From contig NZ_KB893183.1 in assembly GCF_000374025.1 (NCBI RefSeq), forward strand, positions 62,001 through 126,000: 64,000 nucleotides of DNA, written 5' to 3'. Below, in pieces: positions 9,123 to 18,804 of the stretch. Position numbers and translations under genes: made by a program. Origin of the DNA: Spirosoma panaciterrae DSM 21099 (GTDB taxonomy: Bacteria > Bacteroidota > Bacteroidia > Cytophagales > Spirosomataceae). Below the pieces are notes generated by a model. The model did not search any database. It worked only from the letters and a program-made list of their open reading frames with translations, and was not told where the DNA came from. Positions within the stretch are counted from its first letter, which is position 1. Each line of letters opens with the position of its first letter.

Positions 9123-10043
9123 TTATTTGTTTGAAAAAAGAAAGGGTATTGTCGGCTTATTCCGCAGGAAGGTATTGGTGATCGTTGCTTCCGTGAATGC
9201 GGGCGTGGCCCCCTGCTGCATAGCGACATACGCGCCGGTAGCACAGGCAAACGCCAGCGCCTTTGGAGCGGGTTCGCCCTGCAAGGTTTTGTAGAGGAAA
9301 GCAGCCAGAAAGGCATCGCCACTGCCAATGGTGTCTTCAACCTCAACCGGAAAACCTTCCTGTCGAACAAACCCTGTAGCGTCCAGCAAGGCAGCGCCTT
9401 TTTCGCCCAGGGTTACACAGAGTGTTTTCAGGTTGTAGCGTTCATATAAGCCCTGCATAGCCTCTTTCAGGTCGGTATTTCCGTTGCCGTACCAGCCCGA
9501 GAGTTCAATGAGTTCATGTTCATTGAGCTTGGCGATGTCGGCTTGGTGTAATAGGTTCTCTACAGTGGGAGAATCATAATGGGGAGCGCGTAGGTTTACG
9601 TCGAATACTTTCAGGTTGGCTATGTCGAGCAGAACCAGCAGCGTTTCTTTGGTCATCGGGCTACGAGCGGCCAGACTACCATACACAAATACATCGCTTT
9701 TCTGAACAGCATCGATCAGGTTGGGTTCGAGGTGGATGTAGTCCCAGGCAACGGGCTGGACAATCTTGTAGGTCACCTCATTCGTATCGGAAATATTCGC
9801 TTTCGCCACGCCCGTCAAGTGCGTCTGCCCAATCTGAATCAGGTCCAGCGGCAGGTGCTTCTGATCAATAAACTGGAGCAGTTCGTGACCTAGCTCATCG
9901 CTCCCTACCCGGCTAATCATCTGCGCCTTCAGGCCAAAGTTGCGTAGGTCGGCGGCTACATTCATGGGAGCTCCACCGGGTTGTTTGCTGGTAGGCAGTA
10001 CGTCCCAGAGAACTTCGCCGAAACAGGTTATGGTTGGTGTCAT
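9123..10043 (-). CDS. PfkB-family fructokinase
   Basis: Phosphorylates fructose in the cytoplasm, probably to fructose 6-phosphate. About 306 aa. The N-terminal ribokinase-type signature is seen (CFGEVLWDVLPTSKQPGGAP), and the C-terminal PfkB signature DTIGSGDAFLAAFL supplies the catalytic base D243. I place the start at the ATG at 10043, 13 bp after the permease stop; an upstream in-frame codon at 10082 would overlap the permease and add residues not seen in the family. Position between the MFS permease and SusC matches the pathway: import, hydrolysis, uptake, phosphorylation. Other PfkB substrates are possible but fructose is the natural choice beside a GH32 enzyme. Confidence 0.9.
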   Translation of the reverse strand: MTPTITCFGEVLWDVLPTSKQPGGAPMNVAADLRNFGLKAQMISRVGSDELGHELLQFIDQKHLPLDLIQIGQTHLTGVAKANISDTNEVTYKIVQPVAWDYIHLEPNLIDAVQKSDVFVYGSLAARSPMTKETLLVLLDIANLKVFDVNLRAPHYDSPTVENLLHQADIAKLNEHELIELSGWYGNGNTDLKEAMQGLYERYNLKTLCVTLGEKGAALLDATGFVRQEGFPVEVEDTIGSGDAFLAAFLYKTLQGEPAPKALAFACATGAYVAMQQGATPAFTEATITNTFLRNKPTIPFLFSNK

Positions 10044-10056
10044 GGTCTGAGAAAGG

Positions 10057-11379
10057 TTAGTGAGCAAAAACAGTCCGTTCAATTTTTTCCAGGCTGGTGC
10101 CTTTGGTTTCAGGCATTAACCGCCAGACAAACAGGAGTTGCAGGACCATCATGAGGGCGAAGAAGAGAAAGGTGTTGCCTCCACCCACGTGCTCAGCCAG
10201 ATACGGGAAGGTGAAGGTGATAATAGCCGCCATGAACCAGTGCGTAAAACTGCCCAGCGCCTGTCCACTGGCCCGTACTTCATTCGGGAAGATTTCAGAA
10301 ATAAAGACCCAGATTACTGCCCCCTGGGAGAAGCCGAAGAAGGCGATATAGGCAAACAGAAGGAACGGTACAGTGGTCCCAAAATCCTGCACGTAGAAAG
10401 CCCGAGCCACCAGACCCAGTGTGATAATGAGTCCTACTGATCCGATTTTCATCAGTGTCCGACGGCCGTAGCGGTCAATCAGATTCATCGAAATCAGGGT
10501 GAAAACGAGGTTGATAAGCCCAATACCCGCCGACGAGAGCAGCGACGAGCTTTTGCCCAGACCCGTCATTTCGAAAATGCGGGGGGCGTAGTATATAATG
10601 GCGTTGATACCCGACACCTGATTGAAAACGGCAAACAGTACGGCCAACAGGATCGGTTTACTGTACTGCCCTGAGAATAAGCGGGCCGATGTGTCAGTGG
10701 GCGAGTGACTCCGCTTAATGGCATTGAAGGTCTGTTCGGCGGTATCGGCGTCAATCATCAGCAGTACCTTACGTGCCTGAGTCTCGTCGCCTTTCTTTAG
10801 CAGGAGCCAGCGCGGACTTTCAGGAATTGTCAGAACGGCCAGCAGAAAAAGCAGAGACGGTACCGCCTGAATACCTAACATCCACCGCCAGGGTTCACTC
10901 CCGACATCGGCCAGCAGGTAATTGGACAGGTAAGCGATCAGAATCCCAAATACCACGTTGAACTGGAATAAGCCTACCAGCCGCCCACGCGATTTAGCAG
11001 GCGAAATCTCCGTAATGTACATGGGAGCCGCTACCGATGAAGCTCCGACGCCCAAACCGCCTAGAAATCTAAAAATCAGAAAGATATGCCAGTTCGGTGA
11101 CAGCGCCGTTCCTAATGAAGCTGCCAGGTATAAAAGGGCAATCCAGAACAGCGTTTTTTTGCGGCCCAGTTGTTCTGCGGGAATACCACCTGTCATGGAG
11201 CCGATGACCGTACCGATGAGGGCAATGGATACCGTTAAGCCATGCTCCCATACATCTAGATGCCATTGGGTTTGAAGTGCCTGCTCAACACCCGAGATAA
11301 CGGCCGTGTCGAAGCCGAACAGAAAACCACCTAATGCAGCCGTTAAAGACCAGAAGAAAATACGTTGACTTTGACTCAT
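10057..11379 (-). CDS. MFS sugar-porter permease, probable fructose transporter
   Basis: Inner-membrane sugar:proton symporter of the sugar-porter (GLUT/XylE) family, 440 aa with about 12 membrane helices. Family signatures are all visible: GRKKTLFW after helix 2, RFLGGLGVGASSV in helix 4, PESPRWLLLK before the central loop, RYGRRTLMKIG after helix 8, and PETKGTSLEKIE at the C-terminus. The central loop is short, as in bacterial members. It is the first gene of the leftward fructan operon and would take periplasmic fructose into the cytoplasm for the fructokinase. The equivalent Bacteroides locus also pairs a fructokinase with an MFS permease. Substrate is inferred from context. Confidence 0.9.
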   Translation of the reverse strand: MSQSQRIFFWSLTAALGGFLFGFDTAVISGVEQALQTQWHLDVWEHGLTVSIALIGTVIGSMTGGIPAEQLGRKKTLFWIALLYLAASLGTALSPNWHIFLIFRFLGGLGVGASSVAAPMYITEISPAKSRGRLVGLFQFNVVFGILIAYLSNYLLADVGSEPWRWMLGIQAVPSLLFLLAVLTIPESPRWLLLKKGDETQARKVLLMIDADTAEQTFNAIKRSHSPTDTSARLFSGQYSKPILLAVLFAVFNQVSGINAIIYYAPRIFEMTGLGKSSSLLSSAGIGLINLVFTLISMNLIDRYGRRTLMKIGSVGLIITLGLVARAFYVQDFGTTVPFLLFAYIAFFGFSQGAVIWVFISEIFPNEVRASGQALGSFTHWFMAAIITFTFPYLAEHVGGGNTFLFFALMMVLQLLFVWRLMPETKGTSLEKIERTVFAH

Positions 11380-11420
11380 ACTTGTTTACATGGACCTGGT
11401 TTCGCTGGCAGTCCATGAAA

Positions 11421-11428
11421 CAAACTTA
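11421..11428 (-). promoter_or_regulatory. Possible -7 box of the fructan operon
   Basis: On the minus strand this reads TAAGTTTG, matching the Bacteroidetes -7 consensus TAnnTTTG, about 42 bp upstream of the permease ATG. I see no convincing TTTG -33 box at the usual spacing, which would fit an activator-dependent promoter. The rest of the 242-bp gap (11380-11621) shows no other clear site. Confidence 0.3.
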
Positions 11429-11621
11429 GTCGGCGACTTTAGAGGAGAAGCTTAAGAAATTGTTCAAATACATTAAGAAATTGCACAATGCGCAACACGT
11501 TGGTTTGCAGGTAGTTGTGGATTTTCATCTAAGGTCGCCTTAACTTTTGTTACGTCAGGCTCCGGTTTTGATTCATTCGTAAACCTGTGTAATCTGACGA
11601 ATAACAAGCCACCTCCTTCGT

Positions 11622-14420
11622 TTAGGCACTGATCTGATTCCGACGGTATTCTGACGGGGTTTTTCCGATATGCTGTTTAAAAAAAGTAGTGAAATAGGTC
11701 GGTGAGCTAAAGCCAGTTTCCTGGGCGATTTCGGCTACGTTTTTCGTAGTTTCCAGCAGAAGCTGTTTGGCCTTTTTTAGCCGGATTTCCGATAGAACGT
11801 CCATCACATTTTTATCCAATAGCGCTTGCACCTTCCGATACAGCTGCACACGCGACAGGCCCATTTCGCGGCTTAACTTTTCGACGCCAAAGGCAGGATC
11901 TCCGATGTGCGTTTCGATCAAGGCGGTCAGTTCGTTTAAAAATTTTCGTTCCTGCCTGTTTTCCGATTGTGGCAAGACATCTGACCCAAACCGTTGTTGC
12001 TGCTTTCGCCGATTGGCTAGCGTAGTCCGCAGGGTTTCCAGCAAGAAGGTCGTATCGAATGGTTTGGTGATGTAGACATCCGCTCCGGCGCGTGTTCCCT
12101 CGATGCGCTGTTCCATCTGGCGCTTGGCCGTCAGCATAATAACCGGAATGTGCGAGGTTCGCCAGTCGGTTTTGATCCGTTGGGTTAATTGCATACCGTT
12201 CATGCCCGGTAGCATAATATCGGTTAAGATAAGGTCTGGAATCGTTTCGAGAATTCGCTCCCAGCCCTGCTCCGCATTGGTTTCAGCGATAATGTCGAAC
12301 TCTGCCCCCAGGCGATTCATAAGAAATGTGCGCAGGTCGTCATTATCCTCCACGACGACTATTGTGCCGGTATGCCGAGTGGGCTGCAAGGGTAAGGAAT
12401 CCAGCTCACGGGCGTCTTCCGTTTCGACGAAGGATTGATGTCGACTGGTAGCACTGGAGCGTTCGGATGCCAATAGGTGTTCACTGCCCAACGGCAATGT
12501 AATCGTAAACACGGTACCGTGTCCTTTTTCCGAAGTGACACTGATGTCACCCCGATGCAGTTGAATAAATTCCATCGACAGAGCCAGACCGATCCCCTTC
12601 GACAGATTATAGGTTGGCATACCACTATAAAACAGGTCGAACGCATGCTCTAGCTCTTGGGGTGTCATGCCCTCTCCATTGTCAATCACTTGAATACGGA
12701 CCTGCTGGTCAATGGTATCGATCCGAAGGTGAATGATACCGCCTTTGGGGGTATACTTAAAAGCATTCGACATCAGATTAAACAGGACCTTATCCAGTTT
12801 TTCGGTATCGAACCAAACCGGAAGCGCGGAAAGAGTCGTAATTAGTTGTAAATCAATTCGTGATTTTTCCGCCTTTCGACCAAAATCCGCGACAATGTCC
12901 CGAACGAAACCAATCAGGTCCTGTTCTGACGCGTGTAGCTGTTGTTTACCAGCATCCGTCTTGCGCAGGTCCAGCATCTGATCGACCAGCCGCAATAGCC
13001 GATACGCATTTTTCTGAACCAGCGACAGACTACTTCGAAGTTCGTGGGTGCCAACGGCCTTTTTCGCCATCAAGTCCTCCGTCGGAATCAGGATCAGACT
13101 GAGCGGGGTATTAAACTCATGCGAGATGTAGGAATAAAACCGTAGTTTTTCTTCAGTGGCGACCCTGGCTTGTTGTGAAATAACCTCAATTTGATTTTTT
13201 TGTGCCCTGATTTCTTCGTTTTGTTTTTCCAGCAGTTCATTCTGTCTGGCCAGTTTCAAATAGGCCACCTGTTTGGTCCGAAACAGATATAAAGCCCAGG
13301 TACCTAACAACAGAACGATCAGTAAGCTGACTAATGTGAGGTAGAGGGTGTTTTTCTGCGACGCATAGGTCCGGGTCAGCGTTTCGATATTCTGATTTTG
13401 CTTCTCAATATCGGCCTGCTGTTCAATTACTTTCTGATTCTGTAGTTTCATAATCCCCACATTCGACGAATCAATGAGGGTGATTGGTAACCGGTTTTCG
13501 CGCTGAAAGGACTGTTTTTTCAAAATCGCAACGGCTGTTCGGATAGCTTCCTTACCACCGGTTGGGTACAATACCGTTGCCGTAAGCATACCGCGATCAA
13601 CCAGGTCGATGCCTTCATTTTTGCCAGGCAATCCATCGACACCAATGATTTGTATCCGTCGGTCTACGCCCAGGCGTCGGCATACGTCATAGGCTTTTAG
13701 CGCTGTGCGGTCGTTCTGGGCAAAAATGAGCTGTATATCAGGATTCGACTTGATAAGCCCCGTTAACTCGTTTGTAAAGGAACGCTTATCCCAGTCGCCA
13801 TCTAGTTTTTTCACTAACTGTAAAGCCGGATGTGCGTTCAGGATTTCCGCAAAACCACGTTGCCGATCAATATCAGCTGAGGAGCCTGGCGATTCGCCAA
13901 TCTCCACCAATTTCCCCCTGCCTTTCAGTAAGGAGTTTGCATACTGACCCGCTGTTCGGCCTACCTCAACATTGTCGGCGCCAACATAAGCCGTATACTG
14001 GTCGGACGCCGTCCGTCGGTCAACAATAATAACCGGAATGCCTAATTGGTAAGCTCGTTCAGCAATTGGGGTAACTGGTTGAGCAGCGTTGGGGGAAATA
14101 ATTAACAGATCAACCTGTTGATCAATCAATTCCTGAATTTGTTTAACCTGTTTGTCACTCTGTCCTTCCGCATCTTTAACGACAAATTCGATTTCCGGAT
14201 TAAATGCCAGTTCCTGCTTCATGCTGACCAGCATCGACTTGCGCCAGTTATCGGCCAGCGTCCGCTGGGAAAAACCAATGCGATACGTTTTATCTGGCGA
14301 GGACTGACAGCCACTAAAAAGTAGAAATATCGCCCACCATAAGCAACCAGCGATTACCTTATCTAACGGAAACCGTTTGCACGGCGAAAAGGCTGAAATG
14401 AGTTTGAGCGAACAGTTCAT
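11622..14420 (-). CDS. Hybrid two-component sensor/regulator with sugar-binding periplasmic domain
   Basis: One 932-aa protein combining sensor, kinase, receiver and DNA-binding parts. In order: a signal/lipoprotein-like N-terminus (LLFSGC near residue 38); a type I periplasmic binding domain, residues about 45-310 (YRIGFSQRTLADNWRKSM, DRRTASDQYTAYVGADN); a membrane helix at about 355-378; a coiled coil; HisKA with SHEFNTPLSL and phosphate-accepting H434; HATPase (NAFKYTPKGG, DNGEGM); a receiver with phospho-acceptor D734 (DLILTDIMLPGMNG); and a C-terminal AraC helix-turn-helix pair (residues about 830-928). The B. thetaiotaomicron fructan regulator BT1754 has the same arrangement and binds fructose. 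I infer that this protein senses fructose and activates the operon just downstream, whose promoter lies in the following gap. Confidence 0.93.
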   Translation of the reverse strand: MNCSLKLISAFSPCKRFPLDKVIAGCLWWAIFLLFSGCQSSPDKTYRIGFSQRTLADNWRKSMLVSMKQELAFNPEIEFVVKDAEGQSDKQVKQIQELIDQQVDLLIISPNAAQPVTPIAERAYQLGIPVIIVDRRTASDQYTAYVGADNVEVGRTAGQYANSLLKGRGKLVEIGESPGSSADIDRQRGFAEILNAHPALQLVKKLDGDWDKRSFTNELTGLIKSNPDIQLIFAQNDRTALKAYDVCRRLGVDRRIQIIGVDGLPGKNEGIDLVDRGMLTATVLYPTGGKEAIRTAVAILKKQSFQRENRLPITLIDSSNVGIMKLQNQKVIEQQADIEKQNQNIETLTRTYASQKNTLYLTLVSLLIVLLLGTWALYLFRTKQVAYLKLARQNELLEKQNEEIRAQKNQIEVISQQARVATEEKLRFYSYISHEFNTPLSLILIPTEDLMAKKAVGTHELRSSLSLVQKNAYRLLRLVDQMLDLRKTDAGKQQLHASEQDLIGFVRDIVADFGRKAEKSRIDLQLITTLSALPVWFDTEKLDKVLFNLMSNAFKYTPKGGIIHLRIDTIDQQVRIQVIDNGEGMTPQELEHAFDLFYSGMPTYNLSKGIGLALSMEFIQLHRGDISVTSEKGHGTVFTITLPLGSEHLLASERSSATSRHQSFVETEDARELDSLPLQPTRHTGTIVVVEDNDDLRTFLMNRLGAEFDIIAETNAEQGWERILETIPDLILTDIMLPGMNGMQLTQRIKTDWRTSHIPVIMLTAKRQMEQRIEGTRAGADVYITKPFDTTFLLETLRTTLANRRKQQQRFGSDVLPQSENRQERKFLNELTALIETHIGDPAFGVEKLSREMGLSRVQLYRKVQALLDKNVMDVLSEIRLKKAKQLLLETTKNVAEIAQETGFSSPTYFTTFFKQHIGKTPSEYRRNQISA

Positions 14421-14516
14421 TAAAAAGTACTATGGTATAGATCAAAGATAATCTATCCTTTATTAAATAAATAAGTGGGGCAAATAAATGATAAATAGGA
14501 ACCAGCGAATTAACTA

Positions 14517-15032
14517 ATGGAATTCCGTTTTATAGTCGGCTTTATAGCGCTTCATTTTGCCAATCCATCAGCCAACTAGTATGCCTATCGCCTGGCCGGA
14601 TTTGACAAAGACTGGATCAATACAACCTATACCAATCGAACGGCTACGTATACCAACCTGAATTCGGGAACCTATCAGTTTGTCGTCAAAGTGGCCAACA
14701 ACGCCGGACAGTGGAGTTCCCAACTAGCCCAACTGACCATCACTATATTGCCTCCTCCCTGAAGAACCGGTTGGGCGATTGGCTTGTATATTCTGCTGTT
14801 CAAGTTTATTCGCTACGTGCTAAGCCAGAGCTGCAAACGGCAGTAACTGCTCAATGACCAGCAGGAAAGGGATCACCTTCAGAAACTGGAGCAGGCAAAA
14901 CTTCATTTTTTCACCGATGCCTCTCACGAATTTCGGACGCCACTTTCCCTGATCGTCGGTCCGATTGAAGAGTTAAGAAATGAGCAGGAGCTACCGCTTC
15001 CGGTGAGGGTAATAGTAGTCCGTTTCCTTTAG
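14517..15032 (+). pseudogene. Fossil of a Y_Y_Y-type hybrid two-component sensor
   Basis: One plus-strand frame reads LHFANPSAN, stop, YAYRLAGFDKDWINTTYTN and TYTNLNSGTYQFVVKVANNA: a classic Y_Y_Y domain of hybrid sensors. It continues ILPPP, stop, RTGWAIGLYILLFKFIRYVL (membrane helix), stop, then a coiled coil and the HisKA box FFTDASHEFRTPLSLIVGPI, ending at a TAG at 15030. The in-frame stops are TAG at 14577, TGA at 14760 and TAA at 14844. The frame is otherwise unbroken. The original codons were probably CAG, TGG and CAA, judging from the family pattern. Everything upstream (propeller) and downstream (ATPase, receiver, HTH) is gone. From 15033 to 15359 I see no gene, only one copy of a 20-bp repeat. 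Confidence 0.85.
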
Positions 15033-15050
15033 GAGTTCTCAATTCTCTTC

Positions 15051-15070
15051 AAACGCTCCCAACTGAGACG
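15051..15070 (+). repeat. 20-bp direct repeat, left copy
   Basis: AAACGCTCCCAACTGAGACG; the copy at 32968-32987 differs at two positions and lies in the same orientation. The two copies bracket the efflux operon and the dextran locus. It could be the end of a lost insertion sequence. Confidence 0.45.
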
Positions 15071-15359
15071 AGGGGTATCAATAATTGGGGCCATTTTCGA
15101 CCGGTCTGCTGACGTAGTGAAAAGAGCCTTTTAAGCGCTTTAAACTCGCTAAAAAATATACGACCCAGTTCTCTCTGCACAATGGTTGGCCGCTTTTCCT
15201 TTTTCGATTTTGTCTCTAACTATTTAGGGCGATAAGACAGCCATCCTATCAATTGACAAGCTCGACGTTATTAAAAGCCAGTTATTTTGCCCGGGCTACG
15301 TACCAAGATTACCGTAAACCTGTGAATAGGGGTAGCACATGAAGCGGAGAAGTCAACTT

Positions 15360-16190
15360 TCATTCGCTTGCCATTCGATGAACGTTCAGGCCATTGTCGT
15401 TAAGTTTTACGTAATCCGACGGCCTGATGCCAATTAGTTTATAAAACGTAGTACTGAACGTCGGCACACTATTATAACCGACCAGCGCGGCTATCTCCTT
15501 TACCGATGTATGATTATCCAGCAGCAATTCCAAAGCAAGCAGCATACGCTGAATAGTCAGGTATTGAATAAAAGACAGGCCCAAATCCTGACGAAAAAGC
15601 CTGGATAAACTACGCTCACTAAAGCCGAAACGGCGTGCAAGATCAGGAAACGTAAGAGGCTCCTGTAAATTATTGCCCATATAGTCAATGATGTCACTCA
15701 GCCGTTTATCCTTGGCATAGGGCAGTGCGAGCGGCAGATTATAACTACTGATTTCGGGTAAAACAGCTTTGATTGCCCTAGCAAACAGGCTCCAGTTCCC
15801 ATTCGTTTGATCTACATCGCCACTCCACCTGTTACTGAAAATGATCATCTGAAAAAGCAGATCATTGACGGGATAAATACCGGCTTCAAAATAAAAAGCC
15901 GGATCGTCCTCCTCTAAAGGAAAATAGAGATTGCGCATGATAACTTCCGGCGAACTGGCATGGATGCTATGCGCTATACCTGGCGGAATCCACATGTAAT
16001 GCCTGGCAGGTAGAAAAAAGGTTTTACCTGGTATCGCCACGTGTACAATACCCCCTTCCGTATATAAAAACTGGGCTTTCCGGTGCGTATGGGGCGGAAT
16101 GTCGTTTTCTCCCATCCGCTCGTGCATACAATAAACGGTATCGGCGTACTTATCTACTTCGGTAAGGTAATAGGGAGCAGGAGGAACCAC
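15360..16190 (-). CDS. AraC-family transcriptional regulator with cupin domain
   Basis: DNA-binding regulator of 276 aa. Residues about 20-110 look like a cupin effector domain (HERMGENDIPPHTHRKAQFL, then FFLPARHYMWIPPGIAHSIH). Residues about 165-265 are the AraC double helix-turn-helix (LTFPDLARRFGFSERSLSRL, then VKEIAALVGYNSVPTFSTTF). It is divergent from the TolC-HlyD-MFS efflux operon, and regulators in this arrangement usually control the adjacent pump. Ligand unknown. Alternative: a regulator of the broken sensor region behind it, which is unlikely. Confidence 0.88.
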   Translation of the reverse strand: MVPPAPYYLTEVDKYADTVYCMHERMGENDIPPHTHRKAQFLYTEGGIVHVAIPGKTFFLPARHYMWIPPGIAHSIHASSPEVIMRNLYFPLEEDDPAFYFEAGIYPVNDLLFQMIIFSNRWSGDVDQTNGNWSLFARAIKAVLPEISSYNLPLALPYAKDKRLSDIIDYMGNNLQEPLTFPDLARRFGFSERSLSRLFRQDLGLSFIQYLTIQRMLLALELLLDNHTSVKEIAALVGYNSVPTFSTTFYKLIGIRPSDYVKLNDNGLNVHRMASE

Positions 16191-16352
16191 TGGCGCAAAT
16201 TGATAAATGTTTGACCTTATTCGATATTCAGACCATTTACAAAGATCAGACCTTTGTCATGGTTTTGCAAATACACAAATCATCCAATTTTAATGGAGCC
16301 TGAAAGATTAAAAAACTATTTTACCATAAATAAAGTACAAAAATTAGCAGTG

Positions 16353-17717
16353 ATGCGATTGCCTGTTCACAGCGCCGATATCGGTTATGTTCCTTCCCGT
16401 CATTTCGTCTTTTGTCTGGTATCGACCTATCTGGTTTGCTTCACGCTGAAATGCGCCCAGGCGCAGCCGCCGAAGGTGAACCGGTTGTCGCTCCAGCAAG
16501 CTCTGGCCCTATCCGTAACGGCTAACAAGACGATTGAAAAAGCGCGCATTGAAACGGATATCGCCGAGGAAGATGTCCGGGAAAAGCAGGAATTGAAACT
16601 GCCTGAAATCGACTTCCATAGCGCATACGCACAGATTACGAACCTGACTGAGTTTCGCCACGGGCTTGGCGATAAAGTGATTACGCATACCATTCCGGTT
16701 ATTGCCGATGTCACAACCGCCACCAAGATGCCCTTGTATAGTGGTGGGCGCATCAAACACACGATTCTTAGAGCAGAACAGGCACAGGAAGTAGCCGGAA
16801 TGAACCTGGGAAAAACCATCAATGACGTCCGAATCGACGTAATCGGGATTTTCTTACGCATTTATAAAATGATGGAACTCCAGAAGCTGATTCTGGAAAA
16901 CATAAACGAAGAACAGGATCGCCTGAAGGAAGTGAAAGCGTTCAAAGCACACGGTACGGTTACTAAAAATGAGGTGCTTCGTGCGGAGTTGCAACTGTCC
17001 GACATGCAGCTGACGCTGATGACCAATAAGAGAAATATTGCCATCGGAGCCCACGATCTGCAAACGATCCTGCAACTGGATGAAAACGAAGCCCTTGAAA
17101 TAGACACAACTGGTCTCCTCGCTACTCCGCTCAACGTGTTGAGTCAGGAAGCGTATGCTCAGGCATCCCTGAAAAAAGAGGAAATCCGCATGGCGCAACA
17201 GGAGGAAGCCATTCGGCAGACTGAACGGAAGATCGTCAAAGGGAATTACTACCCCACCATCAATTTATTTGCGGCTTACGCCTTCAACTACCCCAACTAC
17301 ATGTTTTTCCCGCCCGACCCATACCTGTACACGCTGGGCAGGGTCGGGATTGAAGCAACGTTCAACATCTCCAGCCTGTATAAAAATAAAACCCGGATGC
17401 ACCTGGCCGACAAGCGGATACAGCAACAGCAGGTCCAGACAGAAATAGTTAAAAATGCAGTTTCGGATGACGTTTTCAGGAAGTACATGCAACTGGAAGA
17501 CATCCGGGACAAAATAGCCGTCACCGAAAAAGCCTCGTCTCAGGCAAGCGAAAATTACCGGATTGTCCGGGTAAAATACCTGAACCAACTGGCCCTGATC
17601 ACCGAGATGATCGACGCCGACAATGCGCTGCTGCAAGCCAGGTTCAACGCGGTTTCCGCCCGGATCGACGCCGTGATGAAGCTATACGAACTGAACCATG
17701 CTTCGGGCCTACTATAA
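16353..17717 (+). CDS. TolC-family outer-membrane efflux protein
   Basis: Outer-membrane channel of a tripartite pump, about 455 aa. A signal peptide ending in AQAQ follows a hydrophobic segment (FVFCLVSTYLVCFTL). The rest is alpha-helical with the two OEP repeats: LSLQQALALSVTANKTIEKA begins the first, and VKYLNQLALITEMIDADNAL falls in the second, a common OEP pattern. I choose the ATG at 16353; an upstream TTG at 16254 and ATG at 16293 would give an odd N-terminal extension before the signal peptide. The gene is first in an operon with the HlyD-like adaptor (30 bp away) and the MFS pump. Substrate unknown. Confidence 0.88.
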   Translation: MRLPVHSADIGYVPSRHFVFCLVSTYLVCFTLKCAQAQPPKVNRLSLQQALALSVTANKTIEKARIETDIAEEDVREKQELKLPEIDFHSAYAQITNLTEFRHGLGDKVITHTIPVIADVTTATKMPLYSGGRIKHTILRAEQAQEVAGMNLGKTINDVRIDVIGIFLRIYKMMELQKLILENINEEQDRLKEVKAFKAHGTVTKNEVLRAELQLSDMQLTLMTNKRNIAIGAHDLQTILQLDENEALEIDTTGLLATPLNVLSQEAYAQASLKKEEIRMAQQEEAIRQTERKIVKGNYYPTINLFAAYAFNYPNYMFFPPDPYLYTLGRVGIEATFNISSLYKNKTRMHLADKRIQQQQVQTEIVKNAVSDDVFRKYMQLEDIRDKIAVTEKASSQASENYRIVRVKYLNQLALITEMIDADNALLQARFNAVSARIDAVMKLYELNHASGLL

Positions 17718-17747
17718 ATCATTCTGGGAAACCAATCAGCCATTACC

Positions 17748-18800
17748 ATGAGCGTACAAAAGACAACTGCCCAGCACGGCACTTTCCATAATCTGGTTAC
17801 CATTTTTGCCACTCTGATCGCCCTGGGTGGTCTAGTCCTGGGCATCTGGTTTTTTATTTTTCATAGTACCCACGAAGAAACGAACGATGCTCAGGTCGAG
17901 CAATACGTTACCCCCATTCTGACCCGGATAACCGGCTATATCAAGGAAGTACGGTATACAGAAAACCAATTTGTACACAAAGGCGATACGCTTGTTGTGA
18001 TCGACAACCGGGAATACAAAACCCATCTGGACATGGCAGCCGCCGACATCGAAAGCGCCAGACGAACTGTAACCGTGACCCGAAAAAATGTGAATACCGT
18101 TAACAGCAACATCGCCATAAAGCAGGCGCAACTGGAAGCGGCCCGGACACAGGTATGGAAAACCCAGCAAGAATATAACCGATACGTTGCGCTACTGAAG
18201 GAAGAAGCCGCCACCGAGCAGCAGGTAGAGCAGATGAAAGCCAACTATGAAGCCGCCAAAGCCCAGGAACAGGAAATCCAGAACGCCATCCATGCCACCG
18301 AAGTCAGTACATCGGAAGCACTGGCCAAAGTACCAACGGCGCAATCCATGATTCAACTGAAACAGGCAGCGGTCGATAATGCCCAGCTCTTTTTGTCCTA
18401 TACCGTACTTGTGGCTCCTTACGACGGCTGGGTGGGCAAAAAAACAATCCAGCCTGGGCAACTGGTCAAAGAAGGGCAGACGCTGCTTTCGATAGTGAGT
18501 AAGGAAAAATGGATCACGGCTAATTTCAAGGAAACACAGATCGGCGACATCGTTGTTGGGCAACCCGTAACGTTTAAAGCCGATGCGTTTGGCGACCGGG
18601 TGTTTACGGGTATTGTCGATTCATTTTCCCCGGCAAGCGGAGCGCGGTTTTCGCTTTTGCCGCCCGACAATGCCACTGGAAATTTTGTAAAAATCGAGCA
18701 GCGCATCCCGGTTCGGATTCGGCTGACGGATAACGAACCGCTGGTTGCCTATTTAAGAGCGGGGATGAACGTTACGGTCATCACAGAGCATAAACGCTAA
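17748..18800 (+). CDS. HlyD/EmrA-family membrane fusion protein
   Basis: Periplasmic adaptor joining the MFS pump to the TolC channel, 350 aa. It has one N-terminal membrane helix (residues about 17-38, FATLIALGGLVLGIWFFIF), the HlyD barrel/lipoyl start (ETNDAQVEQYVTPILTRITG), a long alpha-hairpin (about 95-205), and the second lipoyl half with VAPYDGWVGKKTIQPGQLVK. That last motif is typical of EmrA-type adaptors. Four bases separate it from the MFS gene, so the two are probably translationally linked. Function by family and context: export of drugs or metabolites. Confidence 0.92.
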   Translation: MSVQKTTAQHGTFHNLVTIFATLIALGGLVLGIWFFIFHSTHEETNDAQVEQYVTPILTRITGYIKEVRYTENQFVHKGDTLVVIDNREYKTHLDMAAADIESARRTVTVTRKNVNTVNSNIAIKQAQLEAARTQVWKTQQEYNRYVALLKEEAATEQQVEQMKANYEAAKAQEQEIQNAIHATEVSTSEALAKVPTAQSMIQLKQAAVDNAQLFLSYTVLVAPYDGWVGKKTIQPGQLVKEGQTLLSIVSKEKWITANFKETQIGDIVVGQPVTFKADAFGDRVFTGIVDSFSPASGARFSLLPPDNATGNFVKIEQRIPVRIRLTDNEPLVAYLRAGMNVTVITEHKR

Positions 18801-18804
18801 TCGA

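Noticed and set aside
16427-16861. A 144-aa minus-strand ORF inside the TolC gene
   Set aside because: It is antisense to a clear OEP-family protein and is Ser/Arg-rich with no motif, as expected for a shadow frame.
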